From Maridesulfovibrio sp. (lineage in GTDB: Bacteria; Desulfobacterota; Desulfovibrionia; Desulfovibrionales; Desulfovibrionaceae): a DNA stretch of 64,000 bases. The position numbers and the translations under genes are program-made. The stretch is from assembly GCF_963667685.1 (NCBI RefSeq), contig NZ_OY763930.1, forward strand, positions 974,501 to 1,038,500. The letters are read 5' to 3'. Under the pieces are notes generated by a model. That model was not told the origin of the DNA, ran no database searches, and saw only the letters and a list, made by a program, of their open reading frames with translations. Shown piece after piece: positions 1 to 8,964 of this stretch; the first letter of the stretch is position 1; every line of letters begins with the position of its first letter.

Positions 1-1398
1 GGTAAAGCGGGCTGGGAACAGCTTACCCCAGTCCAATCCAAATCCCTACCCTACCAGCTTTCAAATCTAGATCTTATGGTGCAGGCCAAGACAGGAAGCG
101 GCAAAACAGGTGCCTTCGTCATGCCGCTGCTGGAAAAACTCGATCCTAATATCAACTACACTCAGGCCTTAATCCTTGTACCAACCCGCGAACTTGCCCG
201 GCAGGTCGAGCGTGAAGCGGAAAAAATCTTCGAAGGCTCCGGTCTACGGGTCCTCTCTGTTTACGGCGGTGTCGGCTACGGGCACCAGCGCGAAGAACTT
301 GAGAAAGGTGCACACATGGTAGTGGGTACACCTGGAAGGATTCTCGATCACCTGCTGCGGCGCACCTTTGATCTTGAAGATCTCGAAACCCTGATTTTCG
401 ACGAAGCAGACCGCATGCTTTCCATCGGTTTCTATCCGGACATGCGTGAGGTAAAATCCTACCTTCCCCGCAGGCCAATTTCCACCTACATGTTCTCGGC
501 GACTTTCCCGGAGCATGTAATCCGCCTATCCAAAGAGTTCATGTACAAACCGCAAATGCTCAGTCTGAGCAGCAAGCAGGTGCATGTTACCGAGATAGAC
601 CACGCATACTACGAAGTGCCTTCCATGGGTAAGGAACGCCAGCTAATGCGCATCCTTGAGATGGAGAACCCCACCTCGGCCATTATTTTCTGCAACACCA
701 AGGCAAACGTTGAATTCGTGTCCGCCGTGCTCAATAACTTCGGTTTCAATGCAGCAGACCTGACCTCTGATCTCTCGCAATCGAAACGAGAACGGGTTCT
801 GGCTCAGCTGCGTAGCGGCGAAGTGCGTTTTCTCGTAGCCACCGATATTGCCGCGCGCGGCATCGATGTTCCTGATCTCTCTCATGTAATCATGTACGAA
901 CCTCCCGAAGACAAGGAATCTTATATTCACCGCGCAGGACGAACCGGACGTGCCGGGTCTTCCGGGGTGGCAATATCCCTCGTTGACGTTATCCAGAAAA
1001 TCGAACTGCAACGCATCGCCACGGCCTACAATATCAATTTTGAAGTCCGTGAACTTCCTGATGACAAGAAGGTGATTGAAACCATTAATGAAAGATTGAC
1101 CACCATTCTTGAAGGACGTTTCAGAGCCAAAACCATACTTGAAAGGGAACGTATCGGACGTTATAAAAATCTGGTCCGCCAGCTGGCCGAGGACGATGAG
1201 CAGAGCACCCTCCTCGGAATGCTTCTGGATGAACTATATCAAAAATCCCTGCACGCACGCACAGAACAGCCCCCGGCTCCCAGGCCAAAACCGCAGACAA
1301 CATCCCGCCCCCGTAACAAAAACTATCGAGGCAAGCCGAAAGGTGCACGTCCTCAGAATAAGGGCCGCAGCGGGAGTTCCAATAAAAACCGCAGATAG
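1..1398 (+). CDS. DEAD-box ATP-dependent RNA helicase (5' end outside window)
   Basis: ATP-dependent RNA unwinding enzyme of superfamily 2. The frame is open from base 1, so the start lies upstream; the first residues seen already belong to the Q motif (TPVQ). In order follow Walker A AKTGSGKT (about residues 29-36 of the visible part), PTREL, TPGR, DEAD (134-137), SAT, and HRAGRTGR (310-317), so both RecA-like lobes are present. After the core come a helical linker and a basic, low-complexity tail rich in R, K, P and N, typical of RNA-binding tails in CsdA/RhlE-like helicases. It ends 17 bases before the aminotransferase start on the same strand, so co-transcription is likely. The exact subfamily cannot be settled from sequence reading. 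Confidence 0.95.
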   Translation, partial: GKAGWEQLTPVQSKSLPYQLSNLDLMVQAKTGSGKTGAFVMPLLEKLDPNINYTQALILVPTRELARQVEREAEKIFEGSGLRVLSVYGGVGYGHQREELEKGAHMVVGTPGRILDHLLRRTFDLEDLETLIFDEADRMLSIGFYPDMREVKSYLPRRPISTYMFSATFPEHVIRLSKEFMYKPQMLSLSSKQVHVTEIDHAYYEVPSMGKERQLMRILEMENPTSAIIFCNTKANVEFVSAVLNNFGFNAADLTSDLSQSKRERVLAQLRSGEVRFLVATDIAARGIDVPDLSHVIMYEPPEDKESYIHRAGRTGRAGSSGVAISLVDVIQKIELQRIATAYNINFEVRELPDDKKVIETINERLTTILEGRFRAKTILERERIGRYKNLVRQLAEDDEQSTLLGMLLDELYQKSLHARTEQPPAPRPKPQTTSRPRNKNYRGKPKGARPQNKGRSGSSNKNRR

Positions 1399-1415
1399 AA
1401 AAGTGGAGATTTAAA

Positions 1416-2606
1416 ATGAAGCTTCTTTCAACTCAAGTGGAAGGATACATTGAGCGTTCATCCTGGATTCGCAAAATGTTCGAAACAGGCCTAGAACTAA
1501 AAAAGCAGTTCGGTGAAGACGCAGTATGCGATTTTTCACTTGGCAACCCTGACGTGCCTGCTCCTGCTTCAATAGGTGAAGGTCTCAAGGAACTTGCAGA
1601 AACAGCAGACAAACCTTTCGCCTTCGGCTACATGCCCAATTTCGGCTACCCTTCCCTGCGGGAAAAGCTGGCCGAAACCGTCTCAGAAGAACAGGGCATA
1701 AAAGTATCCGGAACTGATCTGGTCATTACCTGCGGCGCAGCCGGAGCCATCAACGCTCTCTACCGCGCAATCCTCGAACCGGGAGACCAAGTTCTGTGCC
1801 CCGCACCATTCTTCGTGGAGTACACATTCTACGCCCAGAACTCCGGCGGAGAACTGGTTACAGTTCCTTCCAAGCCGCTCACCTTTGAGCTCGATCTTGA
1901 CGCTATTGAAGCCGCCATCACCGAAAAGACACGCGTTCTGCTCATCAACTCCCCCAACAACCCCACCGGTGCTGTTTACTCCAAGGATGAGCTTAAGGGT
2001 CTGGCTGCAATTCTCACCAAGGCAAATGAAAACCGAGAACGCCCCATCTTCCTCGTTGCTGACGAACCTTACAGGTTCCTCGCATTTGACGGTGTGGAAG
2101 TTCCTTCCGTTCTGCCTCTCTACCCCTACAGTGTAGTGGTAAGCTCCTTTTCCAAAAACCTTTCCCTTGCCGGGGAACGCATTGGGTACACACTGCTCAA
2201 CCCTGAAATGCAGGGCAAAGAAAAGCTCCTTGCCGGACTGGTACTCACAAACCGTATCCTCGGATTCGTAAACGCACCGGCAGTAGGGCAGAAACTTCTC
2301 GAAAAAGCTCTCGGATCACAGGTAGATAAGAACATTTACCTTGAACGCCGTAATGCCATGGATTCTGTACTCAAAGATGCAGGATATTCCTATACGATGC
2401 CTAAAGGAGCCTTCTACTTCTTCCCAAAAGCACCCGGTGGAGATGATGTTAAATTCTGCGCGGCACTACAGGAAGAAAAAATCCTCGCTGTACCGGGCAC
2501 AGGATTCGGATTCCCCGGTTACTTCCGCCTTGCCTTCTGCGTAGGAACAGAAGTAATCGAACGGTCCCGCGAAGGCTTCAAAAAAGCTATGCAGCCCTTT
2601 AAATAA
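1416..2606 (+). CDS. PLP-dependent class I/II aminotransferase
   Basis: Aminotransferase of fold type I, 396 aa, the usual family length. Visible landmarks are NSPNNPTGAVY, the PLP-ring-binding aspartate in VADEPYR, and the Schiff-base lysine in SFSKNLSLAGERIG (K247). Such proteins move amino groups between an amino acid and a 2-oxo acid in the cytoplasm; the aspartate aminotransferase branch is the nearest feel, but the substrate cannot be read from sequence. A Shine-Dalgarno GGAG lies just before the ATG. It follows the helicase closely and is closed by a strong terminator shared with the convergent outer-membrane gene. Confidence 0.9.
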   Translation: MKLLSTQVEGYIERSSWIRKMFETGLELKKQFGEDAVCDFSLGNPDVPAPASIGEGLKELAETADKPFAFGYMPNFGYPSLREKLAETVSEEQGIKVSGTDLVITCGAAGAINALYRAILEPGDQVLCPAPFFVEYTFYAQNSGGELVTVPSKPLTFELDLDAIEAAITEKTRVLLINSPNNPTGAVYSKDELKGLAAILTKANENRERPIFLVADEPYRFLAFDGVEVPSVLPLYPYSVVVSSFSKNLSLAGERIGYTLLNPEMQGKEKLLAGLVLTNRILGFVNAPAVGQKLLEKALGSQVDKNIYLERRNAMDSVLKDAGYSYTMPKGAFYFFPKAPGGDDVKFCAALQEEKILAVPGTGFGFPGYFRLAFCVGTEVIERSREGFKKAMQPFK

Positions 2607-2627
2607 TCACGACGCATTGTGGACTAA

Positions 2628-2656
2628 ACCTTCTTTAAAAAAAGGTTAAGAATACC
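2628..2656. repeat. Remnant of dispersed palindromic repeat (copy F)
   Basis: An imperfect palindrome of the type AAACC...GGTT followed by AAGAATACC matches the core of the longer repeat copies at about 40.0 and 58.2 kb (AAACCC...GGGTTTAAGAATCCC). Only the core is left here, just after the aminotransferase stop. Short and degenerate, so the assignment is tentative. Confidence 0.4.
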
Positions 2657-2659
2657 AAT

Positions 2660-2703
2660 AAAAAGACCCCTGCAATATCCTGAGATATTGCAGGGGTCTT
2701 TTT
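2660..2703. terminator. Bidirectional intrinsic terminator
   Basis: A perfect 20-bp stem (2660-2679 with 2684-2703) closed by a CTGA loop, with an A-run on the left and a T-run on the right, so it can stop transcription from both sides. It sits between the aminotransferase (+) and the outer-membrane protein (-). Confidence 0.92.
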
Positions 2704-2731
2704 ATACCAACTTTTAAGATCGCCAAGCTTC

Positions 2732-3613
2732 TTAGAACTTATATCTCAGATTAAAAAATGCACCGAAAGCCGCTTCCTGATCTTCAGAGCCGAACTTGTC
2801 GCCGCTTTTATCAAAAAACTTGGTCTCACGAGCGAAGACATATTCGGGACCGATGGAAATAGAACAGTTTTTGGTCGCTTTGTAGTCGTAATAAAGGCCT
2901 GCTTTCATACTGCTGATTTCAACATAACCGGCGTTGGAAACGGGACTGTCATCTTCCAGCCGGTAAGTTTTACCGTCAGAATTGAATGCCGCCCTCAGTG
3001 TCGAACATTTATCAAAAGAGTACCCGACCTCAGTTGCGGGCATGCCTATGTTCATGAAATAACCAGATCCGTCATCAGCGTAGTCCGTAAAATTAATGCC
3101 GAAATAAGGCATGGCGGAATACCGGATGCTGTTGGCAAAACCACGAACCCCTATAAGCGCTTTCCAGTTTTCATTAAAGGCATAGCCGATGTGACCACGT
3201 AATGCTCCACCGAAAGAATCTTCCAATTCCTCTTCAAAAGCGGAAGTTCCGGTTATGCCCACCCCGTAAAACCAGTCTTTATTAATCATACCGTTCAGGG
3301 TGTAGCCGAGACTCAAACGGTTCAGCATATTCCACGGATCATCCTTTTTATTCCCGAAATTAAGCTGAGCAACGTCATCCCAGGAATAGTACTGCCCCTC
3401 ATAGCTGAAAGAGAAATTACCGGCCTTCAGACGGACCTGCCCGCCCGCTACGCTGGAAGAACCGCCGCCATCCTTGTAATCTGCATCGGAAATATATTTA
3501 CCGGTAGCTCTTATGGATACTGGCTCAAAAATTGAGCTTTCCCCGGCGAAAGCTGTACTGACGAAGCAGCTCAACAACAGGACCAGATATATATAAATAA
3601 ACTTTTTAATCAA
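2732..3613 (-). CDS. Outer-membrane beta-barrel protein, function unknown
   Basis: Probable outer-membrane barrel of 293 aa. I chose the TTG start at 3613 because a GGAG lies 7 bases upstream and it gives a clean signal peptide (MIKKF, a hydrophobic core, then AFA, cleavage near residue 23); the longer open frame adds 13 residues with no ribosome site. The mature part alternates polar and aromatic/hydrophobic residues in short strands and ends in NLRYKF, with the terminal phenylalanine that the BAM machinery recognises in barrels. No specific porin or receptor family is recognised. It is a single-gene unit with its own terminator. Confidence 0.75.
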   Translation of the reverse strand: MIKKFIYIYLVLLLSCFVSTAFAGESSIFEPVSIRATGKYISDADYKDGGGSSSVAGGQVRLKAGNFSFSYEGQYYSWDDVAQLNFGNKKDDPWNMLNRLSLGYTLNGMINKDWFYGVGITGTSAFEEELEDSFGGALRGHIGYAFNENWKALIGVRGFANSIRYSAMPYFGINFTDYADDGSGYFMNIGMPATEVGYSFDKCSTLRAAFNSDGKTYRLEDDSPVSNAGYVEISSMKAGLYYDYKATKNCSISIGPEYVFARETKFFDKSGDKFGSEDQEAAFGAFFNLRYKF

Positions 3614-3856
3614 AATAATGCTCCGTATGAGACGAGTTACATAATAAGGCAAAAACCGTCTTAGCAGACAAATTCCGCATTGGAAAGGGTATGTCTTTTT
3701 TTAGGGAACTCTTGGACTACAAATCATTAAGATCCTATAAATGTTGATTAAAACTGAAAATCAAAATATGCACATTTTGTTTTCCGTAATTAGGTGAGAC
3801 CATACGGGCATGCTTTTCCTTCCACGAACAGTACAAAAAAGCTCAGGCGTTGAGGC

Positions 3857-5017
3857 TTAACCAACCTGACTCTTTAACCGCAACTCACGATCCACAAACT
3901 GGCTCAGCACAAGGGAAACAAGGGACATACCGGCTGCGCCGAGGAAGACAATGCGGTAATCCTGCATCCAGGCAATGCCACCCAGGGCGGGAACAAAAAC
4001 AGCTGCGATATGATTAATGGTGAAGCTGACTGCCATGCTTGGCGCAATGTCCGGTGTATCCGCAATCTTCTGGAAGAAGGTCTTAATTGCCATGGTAAAA
4101 TTGTAAAAGATGTTGTCCAGAATATAAAGAAGCGCCGCAACAAACTGGCTCTCTGTGTAGGCATAGGCGGTAAAGATAAGAAAGAGGCTGGCGTATTCCA
4201 GAGTCAGCACCTTGCGTTCACCATACTTGTTGACGCACTTGGCTATGATCGGGTTAACAAAATAGTTGATGATGTTGTTTACCACGAAGAGTACGGCGAT
4301 ATGCTGCAATGAAAAACCGAATTTTTTAACCAGCAGAAAAACTGCGAAAGCCACAAAAATCTGCCTACGCGCTCCGGCGATGAATGTCAGGGCATAAAAA
4401 AGCCAGTATTTGGAGCGAAAAATCATCTTCTTATGCTGCGGCGGAAGATCAGGGGAAGAGGGATCACTTTTCAGGCAATAAAACCCGGCCAACACCGCAA
4501 ACAGCCCTGCCCCAAGGAATATTTCCTTGTATCCCATGAATCCGGAAATAGAGATAACCACCACTCCCACACAAATATTTGTTGCCGCCGCAAGACTGCG
4601 CAAACGCCCCATCACCAGCGGAGCTTCGGTGTAGCCGAAATATTGCAATGTCAAAGACTGATTCAGGGTTTCATAGTAATGGAAACCGAAGGACATGAGC
4701 AGAGTAGTAAAAGCAAGCCCCGCAAAAGAAGGCATAAAACCGGTCAGGCAGATACCGGCCCCCATAATGATAACTGAAAGCGCTGCAAGACGGTGCTCCT
4801 TGATGAACATGAGTACGTAGATTACAAGCAGGGCAAGAAAGCCGGGAATTTCCCGGATTGATCCGATTAAACCGAACTGTCCGCCGTCCAGACCGGCAAC
4901 CTCAACTGCAAAGTTGTTGAGCAGAGTCCGCCAGCCCTGAAAACCAACGGTGGTCGCGATGGTCAGAACCAGCAGGAAAATATACATTTTACGGGAAGTG
5001 AAGCTTTTTGTAGGCAC
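3857..5017 (-). CDS. MFS-type transporter
   Basis: Integral inner-membrane protein with about a dozen hydrophobic segments and the general look of the major facilitator superfamily, 386 aa. The start is taken as GTG at 5017, which has AAGGA 7 bases upstream; the longer open frame adds 29 residues rich in C, P and Y that read like untranslated leader. A basic loop after TM6 (KSDPSSPD to FRSKYW) separates the two halves. The substrate is unknown. It stands alone, divergent from the metallopeptidase gene, and no clear terminator follows it. Confidence 0.8.
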   Translation of the reverse strand: MPTKSFTSRKMYIFLLVLTIATTVGFQGWRTLLNNFAVEVAGLDGGQFGLIGSIREIPGFLALLVIYVLMFIKEHRLAALSVIIMGAGICLTGFMPSFAGLAFTTLLMSFGFHYYETLNQSLTLQYFGYTEAPLVMGRLRSLAAATNICVGVVVISISGFMGYKEIFLGAGLFAVLAGFYCLKSDPSSPDLPPQHKKMIFRSKYWLFYALTFIAGARRQIFVAFAVFLLVKKFGFSLQHIAVLFVVNNIINYFVNPIIAKCVNKYGERKVLTLEYASLFLIFTAYAYTESQFVAALLYILDNIFYNFTMAIKTFFQKIADTPDIAPSMAVSFTINHIAAVFVPALGGIAWMQDYRIVFLGAAGMSLVSLVLSQFVDRELRLKSQVG

Positions 5018-5137
5018 GCAGCAGTCCTTGGATTGGTAACTTAAAATGGTGAGATTATCATAAACAGGGAAATAGACAGGGGGGCAAAAGTAATACCCCA
5101 TCAACCATAAAACAAGTCAAAATTTTGCAGGCATAAA

Positions 5138-5851
5138 ATGGCAGATTTTCCTCCCCATTACACAGTGCGGGTCAGCCCGCGGGCAAAAAACATAATCATT
5201 AAGCTCATCCCGGATAAAGGGGTTGAAGTCGTCCTGCCCAAAGGAGTCAGCCGCAGAGACGTGCCCTATTTTCTGAACAAGAGAAAGGATTGGATTGAAC
5301 GCAATATTCGTAAACTAGAGCAGAAAGGCCTTTCCCTGACGCCACCGGAACTGGTTCTGCCGGATGAAATATGTTTTGCAGCCAGCGGTAAAACATACAC
5401 AATAAGCAGGGTCGTAAACCAAAAATCATCTTTGAGCATGCGCCGCAATGTAAATAAATTGCTCATAAGCGGCAGCAAATGGTCTCAAGAGCAGGAACTG
5501 AAACTGCTGACCCGTTTCGTACGCAGTGAAGCACGTGCTTTTCTTGTGCCGGAACTCAGAAAACTCTCATTCGAATTGAATCTTCCCTTCAGTAAAGTAT
5601 TAATCCGTGCCCAACGCAAACGGTGGGGCAGCTGTTCGGCCAAGGGCAATATCAACCTGAATATGAAGCTCATGTTCCTGCCGTTCCATTTAGCCCGTTA
5701 CGTACTGATCCATGAACTCTGCCACACTGTACACCTCAACCATTCCACCAAATACTGGCGTCTGGTCAAAATGGTTGAGCCAGATGTGGAAAAGCTGGAA
5801 AAAGAACTTTCGGAATCAGGACAACTAGTCCCGTCATGGATCAATTTTTAA
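5138..5851 (+). CDS. YgjP/DUF45-type metal-dependent hydrolase
   Basis: Zincin-like protein of 237 aa belonging to the YgjP (DUF45) group. The metal motif HELCH spans residues 192-196, with a third histidine at 202 (HELCHTVHLNH), the spacing seen in this family; a basic RKRWGSCS segment, also typical of the family, lies before it. The biological substrate of the family is not established. Monocistronic, divergent from the MFS gene. Confidence 0.85.
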   Translation: MADFPPHYTVRVSPRAKNIIIKLIPDKGVEVVLPKGVSRRDVPYFLNKRKDWIERNIRKLEQKGLSLTPPELVLPDEICFAASGKTYTISRVVNQKSSLSMRRNVNKLLISGSKWSQEQELKLLTRFVRSEARAFLVPELRKLSFELNLPFSKVLIRAQRKRWGSCSAKGNINLNMKLMFLPFHLARYVLIHELCHTVHLNHSTKYWRLVKMVEPDVEKLEKELSESGQLVPSWINF

Positions 5852-5955
5852 TACTTATGCCCTCCCCTCCTTTACAAAATCAGTTAAATGAATGAAGTTT
5901 GTCCATTAATAACTATATAAAACACTGTTAACAGATTATATATTAAGGATTAACA

Positions 5956-6291
5956 ATGGAAATCAGCAGCAAGAAAGTCGGAGATGTTTTGATTCTGGGC
6001 ATAAAAGGGCGTCTGGACGCTCTTACGTCAACCGACCTTGAAAACGAAATATGCAAGCGCATTGGAGACGGAGAAACAAAAATTGTATTTGATCTCGGAA
6101 ATCTGGAATACATTTCAAGTGCAGGACTGCGTGCTATACTTTTTTGCGCCAAGAAGCTTAAAACAACTGACGGAACCATTGCTTTTGCGAATATAACCGG
6201 AATGATCAGCGAAGTTTTCGAAATTTCAGGCTTCGGCACCATGTTCAATATCTACAACTCCGCACTGTCCGCAGCGGAAAAAATATCCTGA
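5956..6291 (+). CDS. STAS-domain anti-sigma factor antagonist
   Basis: Single STAS domain, 111 aa, of the SpoIIAA/RsbV type. These proteins bind a serine kinase/anti-sigma factor and are switched off by phosphorylation of a serine; the conserved ISSAGLR segment is present, with the candidate serine at 55. AAGGA lies 5 bases before the ATG. No partner kinase or PP2C phosphatase is coded in the window, so the target is unknown. The next gene starts 7 bases after its stop. Confidence 0.88.
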   Translation: MEISSKKVGDVLILGIKGRLDALTSTDLENEICKRIGDGETKIVFDLGNLEYISSAGLRAILFCAKKLKTTDGTIAFANITGMISEVFEISGFGTMFNIYNSALSAAEKIS

Positions 6292-6298
6292 CCAGACC

Positions 6299-7075
6299 AT
6301 GCCCCGTTTAACTGCGACCCTGACTTCTGCCGCGATTATCGCCTTCAGCATAGCTGCGGGAACTCCGCAAACGGCCGGTGCTGTTTCCAAAGAAGAAGTC
6401 CGAATCATCCTGAAAGAAAATCCGCAACTTATATTTGAAGCACTGGAAGGATACGAAGAACAATTATATGACCTCCTGCAACTCGGCCTTGAGAAAAAGA
6501 AAAAAACACGGATTAGGCAGGGTAGACTGGAACAGCTGAAAAATCCGAAAATTCCAGCCCTGCACCCGGACCGTCCGGTCTGGGGACAACCCACCGGAAA
6601 AATTCAAATCGTGGTTTTCTCGGACTTTCAAAGCGCCAGCTGCGCCAAGGCGTACAAAACAATCCGGCAACTTCTGAAAAAACACCCCGGGATCGGCTAC
6701 CGTTACCGTCACAACCCGCTGGGGCTGCATAAAATGTCCCTTCCAGCTGCCCGCTATTATGAAGCAATGGCCCTACAGGATCATGCTAAAGCTAAAAAAC
6801 TGAACGGACTTATCCTGCAAAACAGAATCGCAATAAAAAAGAGCGGACCTGCAAAACTGGATGAACTTGCCGAAATATGCGGAGCGGATATGGCTCTGCT
6901 CAAAAAGACATTAAACTCTCCTCAGATCGATGCACGGATAAATGCCGACATCAAAGAAGCACGCAAGTTCGGTTTCACAGCCTCGCCCGTATTTCTGGTT
7001 AACGGCGTCACTATCACCGGGGCAGCACCGCTGGATGAATTTGAGGAAGTCTTACAGATGATTCAAAAAAATTAG
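6299..7075 (+). CDS. Exported DsbA/Com1-like thioredoxin-fold protein lacking the first active-site cysteine
   Basis: Periplasmic thioredoxin-fold protein, 258 aa. It has an N-terminal signal peptide (to about residue 28, TAGA), a helical region, then the DsbA-like fold starting at QIVVFSDFQ. Where relatives carry CxxC this protein has S112-A-S-C115, so the nucleophilic cysteine is serine. The cis-proline loop (TASPVFLVNG) and the helical insert LPAARYYEAMAL are intact. Without the CxxC pair it should not act as a normal disulfide oxidase; a chaperone, isomerase or regulatory role is possible. Shine-Dalgarno is weak and it may be translationally coupled to the STAS gene. Confidence 0.8.
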   Translation: MPRLTATLTSAAIIAFSIAAGTPQTAGAVSKEEVRIILKENPQLIFEALEGYEEQLYDLLQLGLEKKKKTRIRQGRLEQLKNPKIPALHPDRPVWGQPTGKIQIVVFSDFQSASCAKAYKTIRQLLKKHPGIGYRYRHNPLGLHKMSLPAARYYEAMALQDHAKAKKLNGLILQNRIAIKKSGPAKLDELAEICGADMALLKKTLNSPQIDARINADIKEARKFGFTASPVFLVNGVTITGAAPLDEFEEVLQMIQKN

Positions 7076-7203
7076 TGTTTCGATGATTTCCTGATATTTT
7101 TAGCAGAAACAAACTAAACAGCAGAATAATACTGGGCAGAGCAGCAATAGTAATATAACGTTTAAGACTCGCTGAAACTTCTAGCTGCTCATAATTAAAA
7201 TAA

Positions 7204-7716
7204 ATGTCACTAAATAATCCAGACATAAGACGAGTTTTTCTGCACACCGGAGATGCCTATATAGGCGTAAAACCGACAATAGTATCAACAGTACTAGGCT
7301 CTTGTGTTGCTATCTCAATGTTTTCCCCGCGAACAAGACAGGGGGCTATCTGCCATGCATTCCTGCCTGCCCGTTCAGAAGTAAAGCATGCAAATGAGCC
7401 ATCTTTGCAGATTTGCAGATATGTGGACACAGCCGTTGCCCATTTGCTAAAGAGTATGAAACGTCTTGGGGTCAGGAAAAAAGAACTCGAAGTCAAGCTC
7501 TTCGGTGGAGCAACAGGACTGACTTCTTCGCAGGTTAGGCCTTCCTATGCGCTGGGTATCGGCAACAAAAATGTTGAAGCCGCACTTAAACATCTAAAAG
7601 CACATGGATTGGAACCGCGCAGCATGGATGTAGGCGGTAATGTCGGCAGAAAACTTCTTTTCTGCACCTACACCGGAGATGTCTGGATCAAACGACTTGA
7701 GAAGAAAATGTTTTAA
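7204..7716 (+). CDS. cheD: Chemoreceptor glutamine deamidase CheD
   Basis: CheD family, 170 aa. It deamidates glutamines in chemoreceptor signalling helices and can bind CheC. The catalytic cysteine is in LGSC (C34) and the histidine in ICHAFLP (H51); their 17-residue spacing matches the family, and a Ser/Thr pair at 28-29 occupies the place of the third catalytic residue. The GGAT...IGNKNVEAAL part is also typical. No good Shine-Dalgarno precedes the ATG. It is an orphan: no cheA, cheC or cheB is adjacent, but two chemoreceptors are coded elsewhere in the window. Confidence 0.88.
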   Translation: MSLNNPDIRRVFLHTGDAYIGVKPTIVSTVLGSCVAISMFSPRTRQGAICHAFLPARSEVKHANEPSLQICRYVDTAVAHLLKSMKRLGVRKKELEVKLFGGATGLTSSQVRPSYALGIGNKNVEAALKHLKAHGLEPRSMDVGGNVGRKLLFCTYTGDVWIKRLEKKMF

Positions 7717-7749
7717 TCACCGCTAAGCCGGACTAACGCGACTACCATC

Positions 7750-8547
7750 ATGAAGACAACTAACAAGCTATATTCCGTACTACTTTTTCTTGCGCTTGCG
7801 TGCTTTTGCCTGCCGGGGTTTTCCAGAGCAGACGGTACTATTTATCAATACTCGATCATCGACTCTCTTCTTGCAGGGAATTATGATGGAGAATTGAGTA
7901 TCGCCAGCTTAAAAAAGCACGGTGACACAGGTCTCGGAACTTTCAACCGACTCGACGGAGAGATGATATTCATTGACGGTGAAGTATATAAGATTACCTC
8001 CAAGGGGAATGCCGTCAAAATGAAGGACACCGAAAACACCCCCTTCGCCGAAACAGCATTTTTCAATACGGATAAAATTATAAAACTTGATTCTGCAGAC
8101 TCACTGGCAGAACTGAACAAAAAAATTTCTGCAACCATAGGTTCCGCGAACCTTTTTTATGTGATCCGCATCGACGGTAAGTTCAACAAGATGAGGACCC
8201 GCAGCATTCCGGCACAGACTAAGCCGTACCTGCCACTAATAGATGTGGTTAAGAAGCAGAGTGTCTTCAGATTTAAAGATGTTGAAGGCTCTATGATCGG
8301 TATAAAAAGTCCGGATTATGTTAAGGGAATAGGCGTACCGGGCTTCCACTGGCATTTTATTACCAAAGACCGTAAAGCCGGTGGACATGTCCTTGACTGC
8401 TTTTTCACTGATATGGTTGCCAAAGTCGGGTCCTACAATAATTTTTCGCTACAGCTTCCGGAAACAAGAAGCTTTCTGGAAACAGCTTTTGATCAGGACA
8501 AAGAAAAAGAATTAAAAGCAGTGGAAAAAGATTCCAAGAAGAAGTAA
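7750..8547 (+). CDS. Alpha-acetolactate decarboxylase, exported form
   Basis: Converts 2-acetolactate to acetoin with release of CO2. The 265-aa protein shows family landmarks: IYQYSIIDSLLAGNYDGE near the N-terminus, KHGDTGLGTFNRLDGEM, TPFAETAFF and FHWHF...GGHVLDC. The three zinc histidines are H200, H202 and H213, with the spacing known from the Brevibacillus enzyme. It begins with a clear signal peptide (hydrophobic stretch, then FSRADG), so it should be exported. No acetolactate synthase is adjacent. The C-terminus is a charged lysine/glutamate-rich tail. Confidence 0.85.
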   Translation: MKTTNKLYSVLLFLALACFCLPGFSRADGTIYQYSIIDSLLAGNYDGELSIASLKKHGDTGLGTFNRLDGEMIFIDGEVYKITSKGNAVKMKDTENTPFAETAFFNTDKIIKLDSADSLAELNKKISATIGSANLFYVIRIDGKFNKMRTRSIPAQTKPYLPLIDVVKKQSVFRFKDVEGSMIGIKSPDYVKGIGVPGFHWHFITKDRKAGGHVLDCFFTDMVAKVGSYNNFSLQLPETRSFLETAFDQDKEKELKAVEKDSKKK

Positions 8548-8608
8548 AATTTTACAATGACACCTGCATATTTCAGATTCGTAACAATTCAGACGGGAGA
8601 ATATCGCT

Positions 8609-8923
8609 ATGGGTGATCGTATTGTGATCCAAGTTGACGAAGACCTGGAAGCCATCATGCCGCGCTACTTGGAGATAAGGCAGAAAGAACTTATTGAACT
8701 TGAGGAAGCTGTCGAGCAAAAAGATTTTGAGACAATACGCTTACTTGGTCACCGCCTGAAAGGGACCGGAGCTTCGTACGGGCTTGACGAACTAACCGAA
8801 CTCGGAACTCTGATCGAAGACACTGCCATTGAAAAAGAAATGGGTGATATCCCTAAGCACACATCACGAATAAGATATTTTCTTGATCATCTCGATATTG
8901 AATATGTCGAAGAAGATGATTAA
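8609..8923 (+). CDS. Histidine phosphotransfer (Hpt) domain protein
   Basis: Stand-alone Hpt domain, 104 aa. The phosphoacceptor is H48 in GHRLKGTGASYG. Hpt proteins relay phosphate between a hybrid kinase and a response regulator; neither partner is adjacent. A GGGAG ribosome site precedes the ATG. The stop codon lies inside the left arm of a terminator shared with uvrA. Confidence 0.88.
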   Translation: MGDRIVIQVDEDLEAIMPRYLEIRQKELIELEEAVEQKDFETIRLLGHRLKGTGASYGLDELTELGTLIEDTAIEKEMGDIPKHTSRIRYFLDHLDIEYVEEDD

Positions 8924-8964
8924 CAATAAAGCCGGAGACCCTAAGAGCCTCCGGCTTTATTGTT
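8922..8964. terminator. Bidirectional terminator overlapping both stop codons
   Basis: A perfect 16-bp stem (8922-8937 with 8949-8964) with an 11-base loop. The arms contain the stop codon of the hpt gene on one side and that of uvrA on the other, so two convergent genes share one very compact terminator. Confidence 0.9.
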
